Below are positions 1 to 8,692 of a stretch of 64,000 bases of DNA, piece by piece. This DNA comes from an uncultured Ruminococcus sp. GTDB lineage: Bacteria; Bacillota; Clostridia; Lachnospirales; Lachnospiraceae. The stretch is taken from NCBI GenBank assembly GCA_900541505.1, contig UQKK01000004.1, positions 91,039-155,038 on the forward strand. The letters run 5' to 3'. Under the pieces are notes generated by a model. It had not been told where the DNA came from and did no database searches. It saw only the letters and a program-made list of their open reading frames with translations. Each line of letters opens with the position of its first letter. Within the stretch, counting starts at the first letter, position 1. Made by a program: the position numbers and the translations under genes.

Positions 1-502
1 TCTCTTTGCCTCCAATCTTTTCAAGCGGCCACTCAACACTGATATCTTTATCGTTCCACATAATCCCGTCATCGTATTCATCGTAAAATTTCTCGGCACA
101 TTTATAACTTACGATGGACGGTTCCAATACAAGATATCCGTGAGCACATCCAGCAGGCACAAGGATTTCGTTGTGCCTTTCGCCTATCAAATCAAATCCC
201 AGCCACATCTTATAGGTAGGACTGTCTTTTCTTAAATCCACTACAACGTCGTAAACATGTCCCGTAATACAACGTACAAGCTTTGGCTGTTGTTTTACTC
301 TTTGAAAGTGTAATGCCCGTATCACACCTTTATGAGATGTAGTATAAAACACTTCCATCAAATCATGTCTAATCCCATTTGCTTCAAATATCTCTTTCGA
401 ATAATCTTTTGTAAAACATCCTCTGATATCATCAGCATTAAACGGTGTTACCTCAATCAGTCCTTTTATCTTTGTCTCCTTAAATGCGAACGGCTGTATC
501 AT
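1..502 (-). CDS. rfbC: RmlC-type nucleotide-sugar 3,5-epimerase, 3' end cut by window edge
   Basis: Cupin-fold epimerase of the dTDP-4-dehydrorhamnose 3,5-epimerase family, which inverts C3 and/or C5 of a nucleotide-linked 4-keto-6-deoxyhexose in the cytoplasm. Translation of the minus strand from ATG at 502 stays open for 167 codons to the window edge, so only about 15-25 residues of a normal 180-190 aa protein are missing. Hallmarks are RALHFQ (catalytic-type His about residue 65), KLVRCITGHVYDVVVDLR and PAGCAHGY. The ATG overlaps the TGA of the upstream gene (ATGA), which suggests translational coupling. The cassette upstream makes CDP-4-keto-6-deoxyglucose, so the substrate may be CDP- rather than dTDP-linked; that is inference. 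Confidence 0.9.
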   Translation of the reverse strand, partial: MIQPFAFKETKIKGLIEVTPFNADDIRGCFTKDYSKEIFEANGIRHDLMEVFYTTSHKGVIRALHFQRVKQQPKLVRCITGHVYDVVVDLRKDSPTYKMWLGFDLIGERHNEILVPAGCAHGYLVLEPSIVSYKCAEKFYDEYDDGIMWNDKDISVEWPLEKIGGKE

Positions 503-1422
503 ACTTCATCCTCCATCTCCATCCACCAGTCTCTGGTTCTGCGGCATCCTTCTGAAAAACTGATTTCTGCTTTAAAGCCTGTATCCTCCTCTGTCTTAGA
601 ACAGCTAAAGTCTTCCAGGGAAAGATTCACACCTGTAAACGGAATATCTCCAAACACAAAATCTAAATCAGGTGCAATAGCTTCTTTCATTTCCAACAAA
701 AATTCTTTTAAAGGTTTTGCCTGAGAAGAGCCAATCAGATACTCACAAAACGGTTTTCCCTTTTCTCCTATCAGACGAAAGGCGCGCGCCACATCATCGA
801 TATAAACAAAATCATAATTCTGGGTTCCCGCCGTAAACTGTGGACTCTCTCCCCGGATACATTTCTGAATTGTCGTATTGACCATGCGGGGACTTTTCTC
901 TCCCACTCCATAAGCATTTGTAATCATAGCCCAGACAAGCTCAATACCTATATCCGCTGCCACTGACTTACACATTGTATGTGCCACTAGCTTTCCGCTT
1001 CCGTAGATATACCCTAAGCCTGGCTTATTTCCTGCATTAAATACTGCTTTAATCGTCTCTGTCTCCATAATGCTGCCTGCATTTACAAACCTGGAGCATC
1101 CTATTTTTTTAGCTGCTTTCAAACACTCTACAGTCCACTGTGCATTTTTTAGCTGCAGCTCTGTATCCGCACGAGCTGATCCCGCAGAGCCAACCCATGC
1201 AAAATGATAAAAGGTGTCAATATCTCTGTCTGATATTATGTCTTCTATTTCTCCTGAATTTTCTAACTGAAACGGATAAAAGGTAACCTTTGAACTTTTA
1301 GGAAGATTTTCGGTATGACCTTCCATATCCAATGCGATTACTTCAATTCCCTGCTCTACAAGTTCCTTTACCAGAGCACTTCCTACAAATCCATTTGCAC
1401 CTGTAACGATGACTTTTTTCAC
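499..1422 (-). CDS. NAD-dependent epimerase/dehydratase (probable CDP-4-keto-6-deoxyhexose reductase/epimerase)
   Basis: Extended short-chain dehydrogenase of 307 aa. The N-terminus has the Rossmann motif TGANGFVG (residues 7-14), and the catalytic YxxxK is visible as YGSGK near residue 140. It starts 11 bases after the CDP-glucose 4,6-dehydratase gene and overlaps the RmlC-type epimerase gene by 4 bases, so it belongs to one CDP-sugar cassette. By position it most likely reduces the 4-keto group, or epimerises and reduces, to give the final CDP-6-deoxyhexose, as abequose/paratose/6-deoxyaltrose synthases do in other O-antigen clusters. The exact product cannot be read from the sequence. Confidence 0.85.
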   Translation of the reverse strand: MKKVIVTGANGFVGSALVKELVEQGIEVIALDMEGHTENLPKSSKVTFYPFQLENSGEIEDIISDRDIDTFYHFAWVGSAGSARADTELQLKNAQWTVECLKAAKKIGCSRFVNAGSIMETETIKAVFNAGNKPGLGYIYGSGKLVAHTMCKSVAADIGIELVWAMITNAYGVGEKSPRMVNTTIQKCIRGESPQFTAGTQNYDFVYIDDVARAFRLIGEKGKPFCEYLIGSSQAKPLKEFLLEMKEAIAPDLDFVFGDIPFTGVNLSLEDFSCSKTEEDTGFKAEISFSEGCRRTRDWWMEMEDEV

Positions 1423-1433
1423 GTTTTTCTCCT

Positions 1434-2489
1434 TTACCTTTGTAAATATTCCCTAATTTGCCGCTCCATCTCCGCAGCTATATCTCCATCTGCAAGATAA
1501 ACCTTACTCCATGTCACACTGTTCTTTACAGCGTCTTCTATATGCCATTTCGGTTTCCAGCCCATCTTACGTTTTATCCTGGAACAATCCAGTTTCAGAA
1601 ATCCTGCTTCATGGGGGGCATCCTTCTCCGAGACGTCTTTCCATGACGCTCCATCTCCCCAACAACTGCAGAATAACTCTGTTAATTCTCCCGTAGTGAC
1701 ACAATCACAGTCATCCGGTCCCACATTATAATGTCCCGCATAGGTTTCTCTGTCATTGTACTGCAACTCTGCCAGCTTTAGATAAGCGCAGACCGGCTCA
1801 AGCACATGTTGATAAGGACGTGTGGAAAATGGATTTCTCACAATAATTTCTTTTCCCTCTTCCATAGCCCGTACACAGTCAGGGATGATTCTGTCTTTTG
1901 CGAAATCCCCGCCTCCAATTACATTTCCTGCCCGGCAGGTAGAAATCGCAATCTTTCTACCACTGAAGAACGATCGCATATAAGATGCCGTTACAAGTTC
2001 AGAACAAGATTTCGAATTAGAATAAGGATCGTACCCGTCAAGAACATCATTTTCCCTATATCCCCACTCCCATTCATTATTCTTATATACCTTGTCAGTT
2101 GTCACATTCACCATTGATTTTACAGAAGGAGTTTTTCTCACCGCTTCCATGATATTAACAGTTCCCATCACATTCGTTTCATAGGTATATACCGGATTAG
2201 CATAACTCTCCCTGACAAGCGGCTGCGCTGCCATGTGTATCACGATTTCCGGCTGTACTTTATCAAAGACTTCTAACAGCTTATCCAAATCTCTGATATC
2301 AGCGATGATGGAATCCATCTGCCTATCCAGTCCGAGACAGTTGAATAAACTCGGTTCTGTCGGAGGTTCTAGGGCATATCCTGTAACAAGAGCTCCTTCT
2401 TTTAATAAGACCTTACACATCCAGCTCCCTTTAAATCCGGTATGTCCTGTGACAAGGACCTTTTTCCCTTTATAAAAATGTAAATCCAT
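1434..2489 (-). CDS. rfbG: CDP-glucose 4,6-dehydratase
   Basis: Converts CDP-D-glucose to CDP-4-keto-6-deoxyglucose with a tightly held NAD. At 351 aa it has the usual family length. The N-terminus carries the diagnostic GHTGFKGSW nucleotide-binding motif (about residues 15-23); the catalytic Tyr/Lys pair is in YDPYSNSK (about residues 154-161). Its ATG shares one base with the TAA of the cytidylyltransferase gene (TAATG), so the two are translationally coupled and supply consecutive steps. This family is best known from Gram-negative O-antigen loci such as Salmonella and Yersinia, but it also occurs in Firmicute surface-glycan clusters. Confidence 0.95.
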   Translation of the reverse strand: MDLHFYKGKKVLVTGHTGFKGSWMCKVLLKEGALVTGYALEPPTEPSLFNCLGLDRQMDSIIADIRDLDKLLEVFDKVQPEIVIHMAAQPLVRESYANPVYTYETNVMGTVNIMEAVRKTPSVKSMVNVTTDKVYKNNEWEWGYRENDVLDGYDPYSNSKSCSELVTASYMRSFFSGRKIAISTCRAGNVIGGGDFAKDRIIPDCVRAMEEGKEIIVRNPFSTRPYQHVLEPVCAYLKLAELQYNDRETYAGHYNVGPDDCDCVTTGELTELFCSCWGDGASWKDVSEKDAPHEAGFLKLDCSRIKRKMGWKPKWHIEDAVKNSVTWSKVYLADGDIAAEMERQIREYLQR

Positions 2490-3271
2490 TATTTATCCCA
2501 CACTTTCCATGGTGCTTCATTTTTTTCCAGCAGTTCTTCCAAAAACATCTTGTCCCTCATCGTATCCATACACTGCCAGAATCCATCATATTTAAACGCC
2601 TGTAACTCTCCCTCACTGGAAAGACGTTCCAATGGCTCTCTCTCAAAAGTAGTCTTGTCCCCTTCTATATAATCAAATACCTTTGGTTCCAAAACCATGT
2701 AACCACCGTTAATCCATCCTCCGTCCTTTTTACGCTTTTCCGCAAAACGGTTAATTACATTGTCCGCTCCAATATCTAAAGTACCAAACCGTCCTCCTGG
2801 CTGGATTGCTGTCATTGTTGCCAGTTTTCCGCCCTTTTTATGAAATTCTAACAGTTCACTGATATTGACATCACTTACACCGTCCCCATATGTGAGCATA
2901 AACGTTTCGTCTCCAACATAGTCACGAATCCTCTTAATTCGTCCACCTGTCATTGTATTTAAACCAGTATCTACAATCGTAACTTTCCACGGTTCTGCCA
3001 CATTGTAATGTACCTGTTTTTGATTTTGATTCGAAAAATCAAACGTAATATCTGATTTTTGCAGGTAATAATTAGCAAAAAACTCTTTAATCGCTTCCTG
3101 TTTATACCCTGCACAGATAATAAATTCATTAAAACCATAATAAGAATATTCTTTCATGATATGCCAAAGGATTGGACGTCCGCCAATCTCAATCATCGGT
3201 TTGGGCTTTAAATGTGATTCCTCGCTTATACGTGTTCCAAATCCACCTGCTAAGATTACTACTTTCATCAT
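2489..3271 (-). CDS. rfbF: Glucose-1-phosphate cytidylyltransferase
   Basis: Makes CDP-glucose from CTP and glucose-1-phosphate, the entry step of CDP-deoxysugar synthesis. The 260 aa protein has the nucleotidyltransferase signature LAGGFGTRISEE and the sugar-site KPKPMIEIGG near the N-terminus, then TYGDGVSDV for metal binding; length is typical. Two consecutive ATGs occur at the start; the first follows GAGGGACA at a normal distance. It opens the four-gene CDP-sugar cassette at the distal end of the long leftward operon, 33 bases after the FkbM methyltransferase gene. Confidence 0.95.
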   Translation of the reverse strand: MMKVVILAGGFGTRISEESHLKPKPMIEIGGRPILWHIMKEYSYYGFNEFIICAGYKQEAIKEFFANYYLQKSDITFDFSNQNQKQVHYNVAEPWKVTIVDTGLNTMTGGRIKRIRDYVGDETFMLTYGDGVSDVNISELLEFHKKGGKLATMTAIQPGGRFGTLDIGADNVINRFAEKRKKDGGWINGGYMVLEPKVFDYIEGDKTTFEREPLERLSSEGELQAFKYDGFWQCMDTMRDKMFLEELLEKNEAPWKVWDK

Positions 3272-3304
3272 TGTCCCTCTTTTCCCCTTACACTTGTTTA
3301 ATCA

Positions 3305-5182
3305 TTACTTTACTTCTGCAATTAAGACAGTTTCTATAACAATTGCATTATTAACTGGTTTATATATGCTAAATTTATATCCTAACCCTAAACTTTCAAT
3401 CATCGGTTTAATATCGAAAAAGTCAGAAGCTGTGTGGTATATGCTTATTAATAATACCGGTTTAAAACGCCTAATTGTTTCTATTGCTCCATCTAAAACC
3501 ATCTGTTCTGCTCCTTCAACGTCTATTTTTATAAGACTAACTTGCAGATTATTTGCAGCCACATATTCATCCAATGAAATTACTTGTACATCTATTTTCT
3601 CTGGATATACATATCCTGAACGTTCCACCAATGTATTACACGAACTACGCTCCCCTAAGCTTAAGGGAAGTTGACATCGTTCTTTCCCCAACGCTAAATT
3701 TTCTACCACAATATTATTAAGTTTATTTAAATTTATCGTCTTTTTAATTAAATCATAATTATACGGAGATGCTTCAAAAACATACACATTATGTTCTGTC
3801 ATAGGTGAAAATAATAAAGCCGTATCACCAACATATCCCCCTACATCAATAATGTCCCCACATGCAATTTTTTCCAAGGCATTCACTTCTTCTAATCCAT
3901 ATTTGCTCCAAAATACCGATGAATCAAACTGATTTACAGGAAGTAATAGTCCATTATAGCAATATAACGAATCTGATATACACAAAATTTGATCACTAAA
4001 CTCTGATTTCATTTTCAAAAATTCTTCTTGCTCTTCCTGGGTAAAAAAATCAATTCCTTTTGTATTTCCATCAATTATCTTTTTCATTCGAACCAAAATA
4101 CGTATCACATTTGTTATACTCTTTTCATTTAATCCACTTATTAGCGCAAGGAATTTTTTTTCAAATACATCACTGTTCTCCATAATTTCTCGAAACGATT
4201 GAGATAATGCTTCTCTCTCTGTCAAATTCACATATATTTGTTTAGGTTTTATATTTCTCCGCACACGAAATTCCCTCATCACTTCAGTATGCAAATTTGA
4301 TATTTTTTGATTATCTTCTTTTTTATAATCTTCTAACTTCCTACTTATTGAATTTAATTGTGCCTCCTCTATTTTCCTGTCTCTAATTATATGTCCAAAA
4401 ATCTCCTCTTGATCTTTTTCAACTTGTTCTAAAATATAATGAGACCTTTTATGCAAAGCCTCACTTTTTTCGTCCATTTTTTTTTGCATGTCAGAGACAT
4501 ATTCAAAGAATTTACTTTTATCCTTTTCATTTTGCTCCATTCTTTTCTTCTCTATCTGTTGCCAGAATCCTATCTGTTTCTCTTCTTTTGCTTTAATCTC
4601 GACAATGAGTTTTCGAATTTCTTCCCCTTGTTGTTCAATTTCTGTTTGCATCTCCATCTTCATTTGTTGCCAAACTTCTTCTTGCTTTCGATTTTTTCCC
4701 ATTACTTCAATTATAATTTTCTGTAAACCATCTTTCCATTTCTCATTTTGTTCGATTATCATCTCCTTTAACTCATTATAAAAAATTTCTGTTCTTTTTT
4801 TCTCCTCTGCAACTTCGGTCAAGCAAAAACATTTTACCTGCTCTATTTTAGACAAAAATAGCTGGAAATCATGCGCTTGTAAATTTAACTGCCCCAATAT
4901 TTCTTCTTGTTGCCGAGACAAACATTCCAATTTCATACTTTGATTTTTTTGTAAGCAAATAATTTCTTGTCTCTGTAACTTAATTTTTTCATTCAAGCAT
5001 TTATATGTTTCCAAAAACTGAGTTTCAAGATTATTCATTTGGCTTTGATTTTTCTCGAAAAAATAAAGAAAAGCCTTTTCTTGTGAGGAAATTTGCGCTG
5101 ACAGCAATTTTATATGTTCATTTAATACTTTTGATGAAGTCGGAAGCCATTCTTTCAATCTTTCTATAAATCGTTTTAACAA
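3305..5182 (-). CDS. FkbM-family methyltransferase with long N-terminal coiled coil
   Basis: The C-terminal ~190 residues are a SAM-dependent FkbM methyltransferase: DVGGYVGDT is the SAM-binding loop, VYVFEASP follows, and IKIDVEGAE is the family signature. The preceding ~300 residues are almost entirely charged heptad-like sequence rich in E, K and Q (about residues 15-310), predicting a very long coiled coil; a connector of ~120 residues follows. Most FkbM enzymes are ~250-300 aa, so this 625 aa form is unusual. The start is TTG at 5182, 7 bases after GGGAGG. In context it probably O-methylates a sugar of the surface glycan; the coil may measure chain length or hold partners (inference). 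The gene is markedly AT-rich. Confidence 0.85.
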   Translation of the reverse strand: MLKRFIERLKEWLPTSSKVLNEHIKLLSAQISSQEKAFLYFFEKNQSQMNNLETQFLETYKCLNEKIKLQRQEIICLQKNQSMKLECLSRQQEEILGQLNLQAHDFQLFLSKIEQVKCFCLTEVAEEKKRTEIFYNELKEMIIEQNEKWKDGLQKIIIEVMGKNRKQEEVWQQMKMEMQTEIEQQGEEIRKLIVEIKAKEEKQIGFWQQIEKKRMEQNEKDKSKFFEYVSDMQKKMDEKSEALHKRSHYILEQVEKDQEEIFGHIIRDRKIEEAQLNSISRKLEDYKKEDNQKISNLHTEVMREFRVRRNIKPKQIYVNLTEREALSQSFREIMENSDVFEKKFLALISGLNEKSITNVIRILVRMKKIIDGNTKGIDFFTQEEQEEFLKMKSEFSDQILCISDSLYCYNGLLLPVNQFDSSVFWSKYGLEEVNALEKIACGDIIDVGGYVGDTALLFSPMTEHNVYVFEASPYNYDLIKKTINLNKLNNIVVENLALGKERCQLPLSLGERSSCNTLVERSGYVYPEKIDVQVISLDEYVAANNLQVSLIKIDVEGAEQMVLDGAIETIRRFKPVLLISIYHTASDFFDIKPMIESLGLGYKFSIYKPVNNAIVIETVLIAEVK

Positions 5183-5200
5183 ATTCTACCTCCCACTGAT

Positions 5201-7096
5201 TTACTTATACTGTAAGAACTCCTCGGTAAGAATTTTACATTCATTCCGATTTATTTCCACATGATTGGACAGGTAATTTTCTGTGTATACATCAGTAAAC
5301 AGTCCCTTAAGCCCTACTGGATTTATTGATATGATTTCTGTTTCTGGATAAAAACGTTCTACAAAAAACTTTACCTTTTCATATCCTTTTGCCCATTTCG
5401 GTAAATTAGCAAAAAGTTGTTGTGTCCCATCAAAATATCCGGACGAGTCACAATCACAGCCTACCAAAAATATTCTTTTAGGATTCGTATATATTGCAAA
5501 ATGAATTGCTTGGAACGCAATTGAATAAAACCCCATCAAGGGATAATATTCTATGTTGATATTTATGTCCTCATTTGGTGCTCCTTGAAAGAAGCGCCGC
5601 GCGTTATTTTCCCTTATGAGTTGTTCAGATACCTGAAATCTATCTCTATATACACCTGCCGAATACTGTCCAAAAAATTTAATAAAATCATAATTCTTCA
5701 ATTCTTCAAACCACTCATTACGACTCTCATAATCCGTTGTAAAGTAGTAGTCCAGTTTTATATTTTCATTTTTGAATGCAGCATTTACACCAATATGGGG
5801 TATATCGGGAATCTGTGAATAATATTTCATACTCGGACCTGTAGCTACCACGACCACATCTTTTCCAGTATTACAATCACGAAACTCAGAAAAAGAAGCT
5901 TTATGAGTTTCATGAAGTTCTATCGCAAAACATGCTATATTCAAATCTATGGAAGAAGTCAAAGACCAACTATCCCATTTCTTTTTCGTCAATGAAGTGG
6001 CAATCGGCTTTTCTGGTTTTGCTTTTTCTTCCTGTTCCTTCTTTAAGGACTCTTTTGTGCTATTCACCAGATAGCTAATCTTCTTTTCTAATCGTGCAGA
6101 TTCAACGGATAAATCATATATTCTCTCTTCCATCCTTCTTGAAACCCGATATGCTGGCAGAACGTTATTCAAACCTCGCTTAACTAAATCTCTAAACCAT
6201 TCTCCTAAATTAAAGTTTCTATTATTCGGTGGCATTTGTTCTACTTCTTGTATTTTTGGTGTTTCTCCCACTTGATATTGACTAAAAAACACTACCTGTA
6301 ATTCTTTTAACTTCCTTTTTTTATCTTTTAAATATAATAAAAATGTAGCATACAATATCTCTCCCATAAATCCTGGCTGACGCTCCAACTCTCCCGTATA
6401 TCTAGTCATATCAAATACTTTTTGTAGTTCTGCCAGAGCTGAAAATTGGAACTCACACATCTGGTTAAACAAATCCCTTTTCATAACATAGCAACACCCC
6501 ACATAAATGGTAGTCCCTTTTAAATATTCCATTAAATACGGATACATTTCTGGATATTGTTTTTCTACAACTTTTACAAGCGCTTCTATGCATTTAAAAT
6601 CAATCTGGTCAACCTTTGCTTGCCAAAATTCTTCTACCGTATGCGGGTAAAATCTTTCTCCGCCTGGTACCCCTGTCAGAATGGTTCTTATATCAATCGG
6701 TGTTGGAATAACAGCATCATATGTGCGAACAACATTTATTATTTTTTTTGTATTATCTAAATCATATTTATTAGAAGCTGATGCGATAGTCTCTTTCTCA
6801 ATAACATTAAAGCGATCCTGCTTATACAAAATATCAGAAAACGAAAAATATCTACGATAATGACATAACCCATAATATTCTGCATCGTAGTTTTTCCAAG
6901 CCCAGTATTGCACTGTTAATTCACAATATGACTTTCTTAAATGAGATATATTATCCCCTATATTATCACCCGGGACATTTGAAACTGATTCATCAAAAAT
7001 TGCACCACAACGCATAGGATGATAAATTGGACTATTGGGAACCTCACATGCCAAATCTATTCTTTGTGAAACAAATATTGCAATTCCCTTTTTCAT
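5201..7096 (-). CDS. DUF4422 protein fused to a GPS-type (Maf/DUF115-like) transferase domain
   Basis: Two-domain protein of 631 aa. Residues ~1-260 match DUF4422, with the signature GLCHYRRYF, a domain found in glycosyltransferase genes of capsule loci. After a Lys/Glu-rich linker (about 330-375) the C-terminal ~230 residues carry VVATGPSMKYY, HIGVNAAF, FLVGCDCDSSG and SINPVGLKGLF. These match block by block the protein at 8693-9802 and more loosely the C-terminus at 7113-8684. The glycine-proline-serine loop resembles Maf flagellin transferases and GT42 sialyltransferases, which use CMP-linked acids. A bifunctional glycosyltransferase is inferred; substrates are unknown. ATG follows AGGAGAGAAATAGT. 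Confidence 0.7.
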   Translation of the reverse strand: MKKGIAIFVSQRIDLACEVPNSPIYHPMRCGAIFDESVSNVPGDNIGDNISHLRKSYCELTVQYWAWKNYDAEYYGLCHYRRYFSFSDILYKQDRFNVIEKETIASASNKYDLDNTKKIINVVRTYDAVIPTPIDIRTILTGVPGGERFYPHTVEEFWQAKVDQIDFKCIEALVKVVEKQYPEMYPYLMEYLKGTTIYVGCCYVMKRDLFNQMCEFQFSALAELQKVFDMTRYTGELERQPGFMGEILYATFLLYLKDKKRKLKELQVVFFSQYQVGETPKIQEVEQMPPNNRNFNLGEWFRDLVKRGLNNVLPAYRVSRRMEERIYDLSVESARLEKKISYLVNSTKESLKKEQEEKAKPEKPIATSLTKKKWDSWSLTSSIDLNIACFAIELHETHKASFSEFRDCNTGKDVVVVATGPSMKYYSQIPDIPHIGVNAAFKNENIKLDYYFTTDYESRNEWFEELKNYDFIKFFGQYSAGVYRDRFQVSEQLIRENNARRFFQGAPNEDININIEYYPLMGFYSIAFQAIHFAIYTNPKRIFLVGCDCDSSGYFDGTQQLFANLPKWAKGYEKVKFFVERFYPETEIISINPVGLKGLFTDVYTENYLSNHVEINRNECKILTEEFLQYK

Positions 7097-7112
7097 ACTA
7101 TTTCTCTCCTTT

Positions 7113-8684
7113 TTACTTCAAACTTATGTTTTTATTTGATGTAACAAACTCTAAATCACATTCCAAATTCATCTGCCTCAAAACTTTACTTAATCCCTCG
7201 TTCTTTTCAACCACACTTTCACTTCTAATGGCTATCTGCAAATCCTCATTAATATAATTCGCATGAATATCATTCGAATATCCGTCCATTCCTGCAATAT
7301 ATATTTTCTTTACACCACAATCAATTAAGATTTTTATCAACATCAAAGCCGCATTATCCTCGACGCCACTTTGTCTGTTTAAATACTTTTTATATGGTAT
7401 TTTATAATCTACCTTTTCATCTATATTTGAAGTAGCAATTACACATCCTTTGTCTTTAGGCGCCTGCTTAAATCGGCGAATATTACTAAAAAAGACATAA
7501 TCCGGTATTTTATCCTCATAAACAAAGTTTACCGAAATCAATACCAAGTTATGGTTATTAACGAAAATACTGATCTTATCCTTTTCTGTCTGAACAGTTT
7601 TTCCGGGTGCAATCAATAAAATCTCCTTCCCCTGAAGTTTCGATTTCAAGACCTCGAAATCGTCCGATTTTCCGTTTTGATATTCTAAATACTCCAAGTA
7701 TAACTGATTTATATAATCTTTATTGTACTCATATTGCTGGTCGGCTGAAATCTTCTCAAATATTTCACACATTTCATTCAGTGTAAGTGTTTTTTTATTC
7801 TCCAAGTAATTAGCATAATTAGGATGTACATTATATTTCGCTGATAAAAAATTCGGCAAACTATATCCCCAATATTTTTCTTCGTAAAACCCAAGTATAA
7901 TTTCATCAATAATTTCCAAAACACTTTTTACTCTGTATTCTTTTTTTGCCTTAAAGTTTAAATACTCTGCCAGCAATTCCGTATTTAGATTTCCTGCGCC
8001 TCTCCCCATTCCGCATACACTTGAATCAATAATAATAGTTCTCCCACTATCTGAGTGTTCTAACATCCACTCAGCATTTGCGCGAGCCAACTGCATATTA
8101 TTATGTGCATGAAATCCCATAGCTACATTTGGCAATAAGTGCTTATCCGTGACAAAATACAGATGTTCAAGCTCTGCCCGCTTCATCGAACCAAAACTAT
8201 CTACAATATAAAACGCGTATGGTTGTATTTCATTCACGGTATCAATCAGCTGTAAAAACTCTTCCTCACTATAGCGAACCGATACCATAGGTTGCACAAA
8301 TACTTGATATCCTTTTTGCTTTAATAACCTACATACACTTAATGCCTCATTGCAATCATCTTTATGAAAAGCCAAACGAATTCCATCTACTATCCCCTCA
8401 TTCACAGGTAACTCTTCAAAATTGTATTCTCCATAATTAGCCATCAAAACAATTTGAGATTTCGTTTTTTCAGTTAAATAATATTTCAAACTTTTTATTT
8501 CTTTAAACCGTGAAAACTGTTTATCACCACTATTTTTCTTTGTCAGGAAACCACACTCAATAATATCAATAGCTGCTTCATCCAATTTTGAAATGATTTT
8601 TGATATATTTTTTTCTCCAAACTTCCATTGATTGCAATATCCTCCGTCTCTCAACGTACAATCTAAAATCCGGACATTTCCCAT
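7113..8684 (-). CDS. HMG-CoA-lyase-like pyruvate aldolase fused to a GPS/DUF115-like domain
   Basis: The N-terminal ~300 residues belong to the HMGL-like (DRE-TIM, 4-hydroxy-2-oxovalerate aldolase type) family: LDCTLRDGGY at the start supplies the catalytic Arg/Asp, and GFHAHNNMQLA the metal-binding HxH. Such enzymes join or split pyruvate and an aldehyde. The C-terminal ~180 residues repeat the GPS-domain pattern of the neighbours in degenerate form: LIAPGKTV, then KKIYIAGMDGYS. ATG at 8684 is preferred over an in-frame TTG at 8696 because GGAGG touches the TTG but lies 12 bases before the ATG. Lying beside a CMP-sugar synthetase gene, the aldolase could build a 3-deoxy-2-ulosonate for CMP activation (inference). 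Confidence 0.75.
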   Translation of the reverse strand: MGNVRILDCTLRDGGYCNQWKFGEKNISKIISKLDEAAIDIIECGFLTKKNSGDKQFSRFKEIKSLKYYLTEKTKSQIVLMANYGEYNFEELPVNEGIVDGIRLAFHKDDCNEALSVCRLLKQKGYQVFVQPMVSVRYSEEEFLQLIDTVNEIQPYAFYIVDSFGSMKRAELEHLYFVTDKHLLPNVAMGFHAHNNMQLARANAEWMLEHSDSGRTIIIDSSVCGMGRGAGNLNTELLAEYLNFKAKKEYRVKSVLEIIDEIILGFYEEKYWGYSLPNFLSAKYNVHPNYANYLENKKTLTLNEMCEIFEKISADQQYEYNKDYINQLYLEYLEYQNGKSDDFEVLKSKLQGKEILLIAPGKTVQTEKDKISIFVNNHNLVLISVNFVYEDKIPDYVFFSNIRRFKQAPKDKGCVIATSNIDEKVDYKIPYKKYLNRQSGVEDNAALMLIKILIDCGVKKIYIAGMDGYSNDIHANYINEDLQIAIRSESVVEKNEGLSKVLRQMNLECDLEFVTSNKNISLK

Positions 8685-8692
8685 GATTGTTT

